Source of the DNA: Saccharopolyspora_C sp047200635
GTDB lineage: Bacteria > Actinomycetota > Actinomycetes > Mycobacteriales > Pseudonocardiaceae
NCBI RefSeq assembly: GCF_047200635.1
Contig: NZ_JBJZOI010000018.1
Coordinates: 1-64,000, forward strand
Direction: 5' to 3'
Length of the DNA stretch: 64,000 bases
Under the pieces are notes generated by a model. It did no database searches and was not told the origin of the DNA. It worked only from the letters and a program-made list of their open reading frames with translations. A program made the position numbers and the translations under genes. This document shows positions 1 through 7,690 of this stretch, piece after piece (position 1 is the stretch's first letter; every line of letters begins with the position of its first letter).

Positions 1-5
1 AGACA

Positions 6-29
6 CCCCCCCCCCCCCCCCCCCCCCCC
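6..29. repeat. 24-base poly-C tract at window start
   Basis: An uninterrupted run of 24 C residues lies inside what should be the cobB coding region, directly before sequence that reads as good CobB protein. Read in frame it would encode polyproline, which does not fit CobB. It looks like a sequencing or assembly artefact at a contig end rather than a biological tract. Confidence 0.9.
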
Positions 30-1109
30 GGGCCCGCCTTCGGGTCCACCGCGCACGTCGCGGGCCTGCTGCGCGCCCCGGTGGTGCTCGTCGTCGACGC
101 CCGGGGGCAGTCGCAGAGCCTCGCGGCGCTGCTGCACGGGTTCCGCAGCTTCCAGCCCGGGGTGCGGTTGGCCGGGGTGATCCTCAACCAGGTCGGTTCG
201 CCGCGCCACGAGGGGGTGCTGCGAGATGCCGCCGACTCGGTGGGGCTGCCGGTGCTCGGCTCGCTCGGGCGCACCGACGGGCTCGGCGTGCCCTCCCGGC
301 ACCTCGGGCTGATCACCGCGACCGAGCACGGCGGAGCCGCGACCGACGCGGTCGAGGCGATGTCGGACGCCGTGGAATCCGGGGTGGACCTGGACGCGGT
401 GGTCGCGCTGGCCCGCAGCGCCCCCGCGCTCGACGGTCCCACCTGGGACCCCGGGCAGGAGGTGGCGGCGGTGCGCGACCGACCGCTGATCGCGGTCGCG
501 GGCGGACCCGCGTTCACCTTCGCCTACACCGAGCACGTCGAGCTGCTCACCGCCGCCGGGGCCGAGGTGGCGGTGCTCGACCCGCTGCGCGACGAGCGGC
601 TTCCGGCCGGGGCCCGGGGGCTGGTCCTGCCGGGCGGGTTCCCGGAGCAGCACGCGGCCGCGCTGTCCGCGAACACGGCGCTGCGAGCGGACATCGCCCG
701 CTTCGCCACCTCCGGCGCGCCGGTGCACGCCGAGTGCGGGGGGCTGCTCTACCTCGCCGAGGAGCTCGACGGGCACCCGCTGTGCGGGGTGATCCCGGCG
801 CGGGCCGCGATGTCCCCCCGGCTGACGCTGGGATACCGGGACGCGGTCGCCGCGTCCGACTCCGCGCTGTTCGCGCGCGGCTCCCGGTGCACCGGGCACG
901 AGTTCCACCGCACCCGCCTCGAGCCCGGCGCCGGGGAGGGGCCCGCCTGGTTCTGGCGGGCCGGTTCCCCGGTGTCCGAGGGGTTCGTGCGCGGTGGGCT
1001 GCACGCCTCCTACCTGCACACCCATCCCGCCGGGGCGCCCGAGTCGGTGTCGCGGTTCGTGTCCGCCTGTTCGCGCAGCGTGATGGGGGGAGCGGGTGCG
1101 GGCGTGTGA
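30..1109 (+). CDS. cobB: Cobyrinate a,c-diamide synthase, 5'-truncated
   Basis: CobB (CbiA family) amidates the a and c side chains of (hydrogeno)byrinate using glutamine and ATP. Codons from base 30 already read as CobB (GSTAHVAGLLRAPVVLVVD), so the apparent GTG at 81 is internal and the true start lies left of the window or is lost in the poly-C tract; roughly 100 N-terminal residues including the P-loop are missing. What remains is the end of the ATPase domain and a full class-I glutamine amidotransferase-like domain. The catalytic cysteine is in HAECGGLLYL (codon 735-737) and the C-terminal histidine is in GLHASYLHTHPAG. It is followed on the same strand by the paralogous C11-methyltransferase, CobL and CbiG genes, so it probably heads or joins that operon. 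Confidence 0.93.
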   Translation, partial: GPAFGSTAHVAGLLRAPVVLVVDARGQSQSLAALLHGFRSFQPGVRLAGVILNQVGSPRHEGVLRDAADSVGLPVLGSLGRTDGLGVPSRHLGLITATEHGGAATDAVEAMSDAVESGVDLDAVVALARSAPALDGPTWDPGQEVAAVRDRPLIAVAGGPAFTFAYTEHVELLTAAGAEVAVLDPLRDERLPAGARGLVLPGGFPEQHAAALSANTALRADIARFATSGAPVHAECGGLLYLAEELDGHPLCGVIPARAAMSPRLTLGYRDAVAASDSALFARGSRCTGHEFHRTRLEPGAGEGPAWFWRAGSPVSEGFVRGGLHASYLHTHPAGAPESVSRFVSACSRSVMGGAGAGV

Positions 1110-1280
1110 GCCCGGCCGATCAACAGGTACGGTCTTCACCTGCGCGGCCACGGCGGGCGACGGGCTGCCCGGGGTCCGCTGCCGCCCTGACCACCGGTCC
1201 GGCCACCTCCCCCTCGGCAGTGTCCGATGTGGATGGTCGGGCGCGGCCGCACCCGGTTACGCGGAAGAGGAGAGCGAACA

Positions 1281-2690
1281 GTGAGTGGGCGGATCTCGTT
1301 CATCGGCGCCGGCCCCGGCGCAGCGGACCTCATTACGGTCCGCGCCGCGCGACGCATCGCCGAGGCCGACGTCGTGGTGTGGTCCGCCAGCGTGCTGGCG
1401 CCGGAATGCGTGCGCGAGCACGCGGGACCGGACGTGGAGCTGGTCGACTCCTCGCAGCTCAGCCATGATCAGGCGCTGGAGGTCTACCGCCGGGCCGAGC
1501 GCGACGGGCTGCGGGTCGTGCGGCTGCACGCGGGCGACCCCGCGCTGTGGGGATCGGTGCAGGAGCAGCACGACGCCTGTTCCCGGATGGACCTGGACGT
1601 GGAGATCGTGCCCGGCGTCAACGGGTTCTCCGCCGCCGCGGCCGCCGTGGGCCGGGAGCTCACGGTGCCGGAGTCCGCGCAGTCGGTGCTGCTGACCCGC
1701 CTCGGCGGCGGTGCGGCCAGCCCCGACGCCGAACAGGTGCGGGAGCTGGCCCGGCACGGCACCACGATGGCGGTGACCCTGCCCGCCTCGCGCTCCGCGC
1801 AGCTGGTGGAGGTGCTGCGCGCCGGAGGCTGCGCCGAGGACGTGCCGGTGCTGGTGGCCTACAAGGTGAGCTGGCCGGACGAGGTGCTGCTGAGCACCAC
1901 GATCGGGGAGCTGGAGCAGGCCGTGAAGCAGCGCAAGCTGTGGGGGACCGCGCTGTTCCTCGTCGGCAAGGCACTGGTGGGAACTCCGCGCGGGCAGCGG
2001 GAATCCGGCTACCGGCGGGCGGAGACCGCGACCCGGCGCCGCGGCTACCGCTCCGCGCGGCGGCACGGCGGGGCGTCCCGGCCGGCGTCGGACGCCGGGT
2101 CGGCGCCCGCCGACCCGGGCCCGGCAGCGCCCGCCCCGGCGTCGGCCGCGCCGCCGGAAGCCCCGGTCGAGCGCCCGGTGCTCGACGCCGGGACCCCGGT
2201 GGCCGAGCCGGCCCCGGAGCCCTCGGGAGCCGGAGCGGAGGCGGAGAGCTCGGCGGTCCCGAACATCGCCTGGTGGGCGGTGCGGGAATGGCAGGAAGCC
2301 GCGCGCGGTGCCGCTCGTTCGCAGCCCAAGCAGCGGCGCGGTGAGGACCCCGCCCAGTCGCCGCTGTTCGCCCCGGCGGAGCCGGAATCCCAGGCGGAGC
2401 CGGAAACGCGACCCGAGCTCTCCGTGGTGCGGGAGGAGCCCGCAGCGGAGTCCCCGGCGCCCGAGGCGGACGCGGCCCCGGCCGAAGCCGCCGCCGAACC
2501 GGACGCGCGGGAGTCCCGGGGGAACGCGCCCACCTCGGCCGCGAGCACCACCGGCACCCGCGCCACCGCCAAGACCCGCTCCCGGTCGAAGACCCCGGCC
2601 AAGCAGTCGAAGCCGCAGGGCAAGTCCACCGCCAAAACCCGCGCCGCGAGCGCGAAATCGGCCAAGAACAAGGGCGAGGCCTCCGGCTGA
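1281..2690 (+). CDS. Precorrin-4 C11-methyltransferase paralogue (CobM/CbiF-like) with long charged tail
   Basis: SAM-dependent tetrapyrrole methyltransferase. The N-terminus has the glycine loop FIGAGPGAADLITV, the region 95-105 has HAGDPALWGS (GDPxxxG type), then VPGVNGFSAAAAA. The stretch EDVPVLVAYKVSWPDE recalls the oxygen-independent enzyme CbiF more than the second copy at 28887-29630 does. The catalytic part ends near residue 233, close to the family length of about 250. It continues with about 235 residues of low-complexity sequence: an Ala/Pro/Glu-rich acidic stretch, then a Lys/Ala/Ser-rich end. GTG 1281 is chosen because AGGAG lies about 8 bases upstream and the family glycine loop begins at residue 8. 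Step C11 methylation is inferred; the role of the tail is unknown. Confidence 0.85.
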   Translation: MSGRISFIGAGPGAADLITVRAARRIAEADVVVWSASVLAPECVREHAGPDVELVDSSQLSHDQALEVYRRAERDGLRVVRLHAGDPALWGSVQEQHDACSRMDLDVEIVPGVNGFSAAAAAVGRELTVPESAQSVLLTRLGGGAASPDAEQVRELARHGTTMAVTLPASRSAQLVEVLRAGGCAEDVPVLVAYKVSWPDEVLLSTTIGELEQAVKQRKLWGTALFLVGKALVGTPRGQRESGYRRAETATRRRGYRSARRHGGASRPASDAGSAPADPGPAAPAPASAAPPEAPVERPVLDAGTPVAEPAPEPSGAGAEAESSAVPNIAWWAVREWQEAARGAARSQPKQRRGEDPAQSPLFAPAEPESQAEPETRPELSVVREEPAAESPAPEADAAPAEAAAEPDARESRGNAPTSAASTTGTRATAKTRSRSKTPAKQSKPQGKSTAKTRAASAKSAKNKGEASG

Positions 2691-2801
2691 TCCGGCGCCC
2701 GGGCGCGGCGCGAACCCGCCCGCCGCAGGTGGCAACGTGGAGGGGTCCCGCGATCGGCGGGACCGGCCGGAGATCCGGCCTGGCAGGACGAGGTGGAAGA
2801 C

Positions 2802-4007
2802 GTGACGGTCACGGTGATCGGGATCGACGGGGCGGAACTGCCGGAAGGCGCGGCCGAGGCGCTGGCGTCCGCGCGGATCGTGGTGGGCTCGCGCAGGAAT
2901 CTCGACGCGCACGCCCCGGCGCAGGCCCGCTCGGTGGACCTGGACCGGTGGAGCCAGGCGCTCGGCGCGCTGACCTCGCTGGCGGGGGAGGAGACGGGGG
3001 TCGTCCTGGTGGACGGGGACCCCGGGTTCTTCGGGGTGCTGCGGGACCTGCGCGAGCGCGGGGTGCGCTGCGCCGTGACGCCAGCCGCGCCGAGCGTGGC
3101 GCGGCTGATGGCCCGGCTCGGCAGGCCCTGGGACGGGGTGCCGGTGGCGTCGGCCGGTGAGGCCGACCTGCCCCGGGTGCTCAACCTGTGCCGGGCCCGC
3201 CCCGCGGTGCTGGTGCTCTGCGGGCCCGGCGCCGGGCCCGCCCGGCTCGCGTCCGGTTTGGAGGGCTGGCGGCGCACCCTCGTCGTCGGCGAGGACCTCG
3301 GCGGTGAGCAGGAGCGGATCAGCACGGTCACCCCGGCCGAGGCCGCCCAGCGCACCTGGCGGCCCGACGCGGTGGTGCTCTGCGCGCGGGACCCCAAGGA
3401 GATCGGTGCCGCCAGCTGGCTCGCCGGGGGCGAGGCGCTGCCGCCCGCCCGGGGCTGGGCGCTGGCCGAGGACGAGTTCTCGCACCGCGACGGCGACGTG
3501 ACTCCGGCCGAGGTGCGGGCGGTCGCGCTCGCCGAGCTCGCCCCGCGTCCCGGCGCCCTGGTGTGGGACGTGGGCGCCGGTTCCGGTTCGGTCGCGGTGG
3601 AGTGCGCGCGGCTGGGCGCGGCCACCATCGCGGTGGAGTCCGACCCGACCCAAGTGGTGCGGTTGATCACCAACGCCGCTGGTCACGGCGCGGACGTGCG
3701 GGTCGTGGAGGAGGCGGCACCGGATTCGCTGCGGTCGTTGCCGAAGCCGGACTCGGTGTTCGTCGGCGGTGGCGGTGGTGACGTGGTCGCGGCCTGCGCG
3801 CACGCGGGCGCGACCCGGATCGTGGTGGAGCTGACCGAGCTGGAGCGGGTCGGGCCGACCCGGGACGCGCTGCGCACCGCGGGCTTCGCGGTGCGGGGGG
3901 TGCAGCTGGCCGCCAGCAGGCTCGTGGAGCTCGCCGACGGCGGTTCGAAGCTGGAGCCCACCGCCCCGGTGGTGCTGGTGTCCGGCCGCCGCGAGGCGAC
4001 CCCGTGA
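2802..4007 (+). CDS. CobL/CbiET-like precorrin-6B C5,C15-methyltransferase paralogue
   Basis: Two-domain protein laid out as CobL: a CbiE-like domain (about 1-205; GIDGAELPEGAAEAL, GDPGFFG) and a CbiT-like Rossmann domain (about 215-401; VWDVGAGSGSVAVECARLGA, FVGGGGGD). Family enzymes methylate C5 and C15 and decarboxylate the C12 acetate. It is more divergent than the canonical CobL at 29627-30841: the VGIGxxG start is weakened to VIGIDG, and the lysine of the usual TKxxVRA motif is replaced (DVTPAEVRA). GTG 2802 is preferred over GTG 2793 because GAGGTGGA sits 5-6 bases before it; both are in frame. Its stop overlaps the CbiG start (GTGA). It could be a working second enzyme or one drifting in function. 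Confidence 0.8.
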   Translation: MTVTVIGIDGAELPEGAAEALASARIVVGSRRNLDAHAPAQARSVDLDRWSQALGALTSLAGEETGVVLVDGDPGFFGVLRDLRERGVRCAVTPAAPSVARLMARLGRPWDGVPVASAGEADLPRVLNLCRARPAVLVLCGPGAGPARLASGLEGWRRTLVVGEDLGGEQERISTVTPAEAAQRTWRPDAVVLCARDPKEIGAASWLAGGEALPPARGWALAEDEFSHRDGDVTPAEVRAVALAELAPRPGALVWDVGAGSGSVAVECARLGAATIAVESDPTQVVRLITNAAGHGADVRVVEEAAPDSLRSLPKPDSVFVGGGGGDVVAACAHAGATRIVVELTELERVGPTRDALRTAGFAVRGVQLAASRLVELADGGSKLEPTAPVVLVSGRREATP

Positions 4008-5332
4008 TCGGGTTGTTCCCGCGCAGCCCGCAGGAGCAGCGCGTCGCGGCCGAGCTCGCCGCCCGGTGGGGGCCGGACGCCGCGCTCGTCGACGGCGGCC
4101 CCGGGCCGGCGCTGCGGCGCGCGTGGCCGGAGCTGGACGCGGTCGTGCTGTTCCTGCCCCTCGGCTCGGCGGTGCGGTTGATCGCCCCGCTGCTGCGCGA
4201 CGAGCGCACCGACCCCGAGGTGGTGTGCGTGGACGAGCGGTTCGCGGTCACCGTCTCCGGCGGCGGGCAGGCCGTGGCACCGCAGATCGCCGAGGTGCTC
4301 GACCTGATCCCGGTGCGCACCAGCGGGGCGGCGGTGGGACCGCTGGACGAGCTGATCCACGACCTCGCGGCCACCGCCGACGGTGACCTCGACGGGTGTT
4401 CCCGGGCGGTCGCGGCCGAGGAACCGGTGCGGCTGGTCAACCCGCACGGCTTCCCGCTGCACGCGCTGCCCGAGAACGTCGCGCCGGACTGCGAGGAGCC
4501 GTCCTGGGAGATCGTCATCGACGACCGGCCGCCCGCCGGTGACCCCGGTCCGCGCACGGTGCGGCTGATCCCGCCGACGCTGGTGGTGGGTGTGGGCTCG
4601 GTGCGCGGCGTGCCGCGCGGCGCGGTGACCGGGCTGCTGTCCCGGCTGGACCGGGAGCGGGGGCTCGATCCGCGCTCGATCCGCGCCTTCGCCACGGCGG
4701 AGGCGAAGGGCGAGGAGCCCGGGATCGTGGATGCCGTGCAGGACCTGGGGTTCTGGCACTCGGCCGATGCCGAGGAGCTGCCGCTGCGGCTCTACCCGGC
4801 GGAGGAGCTCGCCGAGGTCGAGGTGCCGAACCCGAGCGAGCGGGTGCGCCTCGCGGCCGGGACGCCGGGCGTCGCCGAGGCCGCGGCGCTGCGCGCGGCC
4901 GCCGAACTCGCGGGGGAGGAGGGGCCGGGACGGGGAGAGCTGCCCGGCCTCGTGGAACTGGTCGTGCCGAAGGTGGCCGCGGACGGGGCGACCGTCGCCG
5001 CCGCCCGCATCCGTCCGCGCGGGCGGATCACCGCGATCGGCCTCGGGCCGGGGCCGGCGGACCTGCGCGCGCCGCGCGCGGACGCGGAACTCCGCCGGGC
5101 CGCCGCCGTGCTCGGCGCCGCCGCCGACCTCGACCTGGTCCGCGACCTGCTGCATCCCGGGGCCCGCACGCAGCTGGTCGACTCCCCGGCCGACGCGGCT
5201 CACGCCGCCGCGGAGCACGTCGCCGCCGGTCGCACCGTCGCCGTCCTCGCCCGGGGTGACGGCGCCGCCCTGCACGCCGCGCTCCGCGCCACCCCGGCCC
5301 GCCTCACCCGCGTCCCCGGCCTCCCGGCCTGA
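4004..5332 (+). CDS. cbiG: CbiG-like protein with truncated CobJ methyltransferase domain
   Basis: CbiG opens the delta-lactone of cobalt-precorrin-5A and releases acetaldehyde in the oxygen-independent route. The N-terminal part (LFLPLGSAVRLIAPLLRDER, TDPEVVCVDERF), the middle (PTLVVGVGSVRGVPRGAV) and the C-terminal CbiG segment (PGIVDAVQDLGFW, EVPNPSERVRLAAGTPGVAEA) are all recognisable. The usual GHxGGAN-like motif is replaced by VSGGGQAVA. From about residue 337 it continues as the first ~100 residues of a CobJ/CbiH C17-methyltransferase (ITAIGLGPGPADLRAPRADA), as in CbiG-CobJ fusions, but the protein stops before the rest of that fold. A complete CobJ exists at 22709-24262. The GTG start overlaps the upstream stop. 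CbiG identity is firm; activity is uncertain. Confidence 0.82.
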   Translation: MIGLFPRSPQEQRVAAELAARWGPDAALVDGGPGPALRRAWPELDAVVLFLPLGSAVRLIAPLLRDERTDPEVVCVDERFAVTVSGGGQAVAPQIAEVLDLIPVRTSGAAVGPLDELIHDLAATADGDLDGCSRAVAAEEPVRLVNPHGFPLHALPENVAPDCEEPSWEIVIDDRPPAGDPGPRTVRLIPPTLVVGVGSVRGVPRGAVTGLLSRLDRERGLDPRSIRAFATAEAKGEEPGIVDAVQDLGFWHSADAEELPLRLYPAEELAEVEVPNPSERVRLAAGTPGVAEAAALRAAAELAGEEGPGRGELPGLVELVVPKVAADGATVAAARIRPRGRITAIGLGPGPADLRAPRADAELRRAAAVLGAAADLDLVRDLLHPGARTQLVDSPADAAHAAAEHVAAGRTVAVLARGDGAALHAALRATPARLTRVPGLPA

Positions 5333-5337
5333 CGCCC

Positions 5338-5401
5338 CGCGATTTCGCGAGAAATCACCACCCCCACCGCTCGGGGAGCCGCGATTTCTCGCGAAATCGC
5401 G
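5338..5401. terminator. Paired palindromes between convergent genes
   Basis: Two palindromes lie just after the cbiG stop: GATTTC-GCGA-GAAATC at 5341-5356, and a longer one with 9-bp arms at 5380-5401 (core GATTTC-TCGC-GAAATC). Element two is the reverse complement of element one, so together they can also form one 19-bp stem around about 24 bases. The gap separates convergent genes, so a two-way terminator is plausible. The same motif recurs at 16614-16674. Confidence 0.6.
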
Positions 5402-5528
5402 AACCCGCCAACGTCGGTGCTGGTCAGGCGTTGCAGGTGCGTGCGGTGTCGTTGCGGGCTCGTGCCGTCGCGTTGCGGCCACGTGCAGGGGCGCCAGGTC
5501 GCGGGAGGTCGCGCGGAGTGCCGGCGGA

Positions 5529-5798
5529 TCAGGCCATGAGGTGCACCTGGCGGTGCTGGCGTTCGCCGATGTCGTTCGCCGCCGCGTCCAGCAGCTTGTG
5601 GCCCAGTTCGAACAGCGCCCTCGCGAGGGCGATCTCGTCCCCGATCTGCGGGACGTCCGGGTCGTCCGGGTGCCGCCGCGCGGTGCCGTGCCCGTGCAGC
5701 GCCCGACCGTCGCCGGTGATCATTCCGACGTCCGCGGTGGTCCGCATCCCCGCTTCGATGACCTGCATGTCCAGGTTGAGCGTCCGGTTCGCGTGCAT
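5529..5798 (-). CDS. DUF1876 family small protein
   Basis: Protein of 89 residues beginning MHANRTLNLD with the family signature PQIGDEIALARALFELGHKLLDAA near the end; this is the DUF1876 (Rv2632c-like) family of small actinobacterial proteins of unknown function. The whole family length is present. ATG 5798 follows a strong ribosome binding site (GGAGGAGG seven bases upstream). Longer in-frame extensions to about 6110 have no family match and are rejected. It lies between cbiG (convergent) and cysG (divergent), with no evident link to corrin synthesis. No function can be assigned from sequence. Confidence 0.88.
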   Translation of the reverse strand: MHANRTLNLDMQVIEAGMRTTADVGMITGDGRALHGHGTARRHPDDPDVPQIGDEIALARALFELGHKLLDAAANDIGERQHRQVHLMA

Positions 5799-6101
5799 GG
5801 TCGCCTCCTCCGTTGGAGCCGCCCCCAGGATGCGCCGCTCTCGAACGCGCGGCAAAGCGATCCCGGTGAGAGAGGTCACCGGAGGTTTGACCTCCGTTCG
5901 CGGGCGGGCGACGATACTGCGGCCGGAACGCGCCGGAGCCCCGCTGCGCCCGCGCCCGGTGCGTCGGCCGCGGTGGGTCGGTCGCCCCGCGTCCCGCTCA
6001 CCTCGGCGGTCCCGGTGGCAGGATGGCCAGGCGCCGCGCCCGGCGCGCACCCGCACCTCGGCGACGGAGCCGCGGCGAACCTCGGACGAACGACGGACGG
6101 C
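5799..6101. other. Divergent gap between DUF1876 gene and cysG
   Basis: About 300 bases without a gene. It contains a nested dyad near 5875-5895: GAGGTCA and TGACCTC arms, and within them CGGAGGT-TTG-ACCTCCG. A TTGACC (5887-5892) and GATACT (5913-5918) pair could be a weak promoter reading toward cysG, but its 20-base spacing is not ideal. Nothing coding is seen. Confidence 0.4.
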
Positions 6102-7343
6102 ATGACGCACTCATCTCCGCAGCACGAGACCGGCGAGCACCACTACTTCGCGGGACTGGACCTCACCGGCAGGAGAGTGGTCGTCGTCGGTGCCGGCGGC
6201 GTCGCGCAGCGGCGGGTGCCGAGACTGATCAGCGCGGGCGCGCGGGTGGAGGTGATCTCCCCGGAGGCGACCCCCGCGGTGGAAGCGATGGCCGAGTCCG
6301 GCGAGCTGGTCTGGCACCGCCGCCCCTACGCCGAGGGCGACCTCGACGGCGCGTGGTACGCGGTGGCCTGCGCGACCGGCGCCGAGGTGAACGCCGCCGT
6401 GGCGGCGGAGGCCGAGCGCCGCCGGGTGTTCTGCGTGCGCGCCGACGACGCCGCCCGGGGCACGGCGGTGACCCCGGCGGTGGCCGAGCACGGCGGCCTG
6501 CTGCTGGGCGTGCTGGCCGGGGGCGCGCACCGGCGCTCCGCCGCGGTGCGGGACGCGCTGGTGGCGGCGCTGCGCACCGGGAAGGTCGACGAGAGCGCGG
6601 AGCGGCCCGAGCCGGGCGTGGCGCTGGTCGGCGGCGGCCCCGGAGCCCCGGACCTGATCACGGTGCGCGGCAGGCAGCTGCTCGGACGCGCCGACGTGGT
6701 GATCACCGACCGGCTGGCGCCGCGCGAGCTGCTGGAGGAGCTCGGCCCGCACGTGGAGGTGGTGGACGCCTCCAAGATCCCCTACGGCCGGGCCGCGAAC
6801 CAGGACGTGATCAACGAGCTGCTGGTGGAGCACGCGCGCGCGGGCAAGTTCGTGGTGCGGCTCAAGGGCGGCGACCCGTACCTGTTCGGCCGCGGTTACG
6901 AGGAGCTGCTGGCCTGCGTGGCCGCCGGGGTGCCGGTGACGGTGGTCCCGGGGATCACCAGCGCGTTCGCCGTTCCGGCCGTCGCGGACGTGCCGGTCAC
7001 GCACCGGGGGGTGGCGCACGAGGTGGTCGTGGTCTCCGGGCACGTCGGCCCGCACGACGAGACCTCGCTGGTGGACTGGCCCGCGCTGGCCCGGCTCAAG
7101 GGCACGCTGGTGCTGATGATGGCCGTCAAGCGCATCGGCGAGTTCGCGGCGGTGCTCCAGGAGCACGGCCGCGACCCGGAGTCCCCGGTGGCGATCGTGC
7201 AGGAGGGGACCACCCGCACGCAGCGCGCGGTCCGCACCACCCTCGCCTCGGCCGCCGATGCCGTCCGCGAGCACGAGATCAAGCCACCGGCGGTCATCGT
7301 CGTCGGCCCCGTCGCCGACCTGGCCCCGGCCGAACGCCGCTGA
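6102..7343 (+). CDS. cysG: Siroheme synthase-type fusion: precorrin-2 dehydrogenase/uroporphyrinogen-III methyltransferase
   Basis: Residues about 12-150 form the CysG N-terminal domain: Rossmann motif VVVVGAGGVAQRR, then FCVRADDAA, for NAD-dependent dehydrogenation of precorrin-2 (and ferrochelation in full CysG). From about residue 165 comes a SUMT/CobA domain: VGGGPGAPDLITVRG, RLKGGDPYLFGRGYEE, VPGITSAFAVPA, THRG. This enzyme makes precorrin-2, the branch point to siroheme and cobalamin. The C-terminal part is closest to standard CobA. ATG 6102 gives a start 10-12 residues before the dehydrogenase fold; only weak ribosome-binding sequence precedes it, so a nearby alternative start is possible. 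It stands alone on the plus strand and faces metG. Confidence 0.93.
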   Translation: MTHSSPQHETGEHHYFAGLDLTGRRVVVVGAGGVAQRRVPRLISAGARVEVISPEATPAVEAMAESGELVWHRRPYAEGDLDGAWYAVACATGAEVNAAVAAEAERRRVFCVRADDAARGTAVTPAVAEHGGLLLGVLAGGAHRRSAAVRDALVAALRTGKVDESAERPEPGVALVGGGPGAPDLITVRGRQLLGRADVVITDRLAPRELLEELGPHVEVVDASKIPYGRAANQDVINELLVEHARAGKFVVRLKGGDPYLFGRGYEELLACVAAGVPVTVVPGITSAFAVPAVADVPVTHRGVAHEVVVVSGHVGPHDETSLVDWPALARLKGTLVLMMAVKRIGEFAAVLQEHGRDPESPVAIVQEGTTRTQRAVRTTLASAADAVREHEIKPPAVIVVGPVADLAPAERR

Positions 7344-7690
7344 TGGTCGTCCGCCGAGCGGCGGAGACCGATCGACCGCCGCACCGGGGCGAGCCCGCTC
7401 CGGCGGGCGCGCACCGGGGCGTGATCGCCGGGCTGGGCGAGACCGGCCTCGTGGCGGCGCGCTCGCCCGCCATCCCGATCTGCTGACGATCGTCGGGAGA
7501 TCGCCCACGCCCCCCGGCCGGCTGAGCGGTCGGCCGCGGGCATCCGCCTCGCGCGGCCCGAGCGGTGGGCGCGGGACCACCGGATCGCCTTCGACCGCTC
7601 CCCGCGCCTCGGTCGGGCGCGCACGGGGACAGCCTCGGCGGATTCGATCCACCTGCCGCGCGGGGGAGTGCGCGACCTCCCGTCCCGGGC
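7344..7690. other. Convergent intergenic region cysG/metG
   Basis: About 350 GC-rich bases between the 3' ends of cysG and metG. Reading frames here are uninterrupted on both strands, but none shows a recognisable family or a start with a ribosome binding site. Short self-complementary stretches (for example around GGCCGGCTGAGCGGTCGGCC near 7517) could serve as terminators. Nothing else is seen. Confidence 0.5.

Noticed and set aside
1110..1280. Possible cobalamin riboswitch between cobB and the C11-methyltransferase gene
   Set aside because: GGCAGTG near 1216 resembles part of the B12 box, but none of the other conserved blocks seen at 20485-20630 is present in either direction.
1281..2690. 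CobF (precorrin-6A synthase) as identity of the first methyltransferase
   Set aside because: The N-terminal loop GAGPGAADLITV, HAGDPALWGS and the WPDE segment belong to the CobM/CbiF family, not to CobF.
1257..3803. Long antisense frame opposite the methyltransferase genes, and similar long frames opposite helR, cobN, cobIJ, proS and pnp
   Set aside because: High GC content removes stop codons from antisense frames. These have no family match, are rich in Arg/Gly/His/Pro, and overlap well-identified genes completely.
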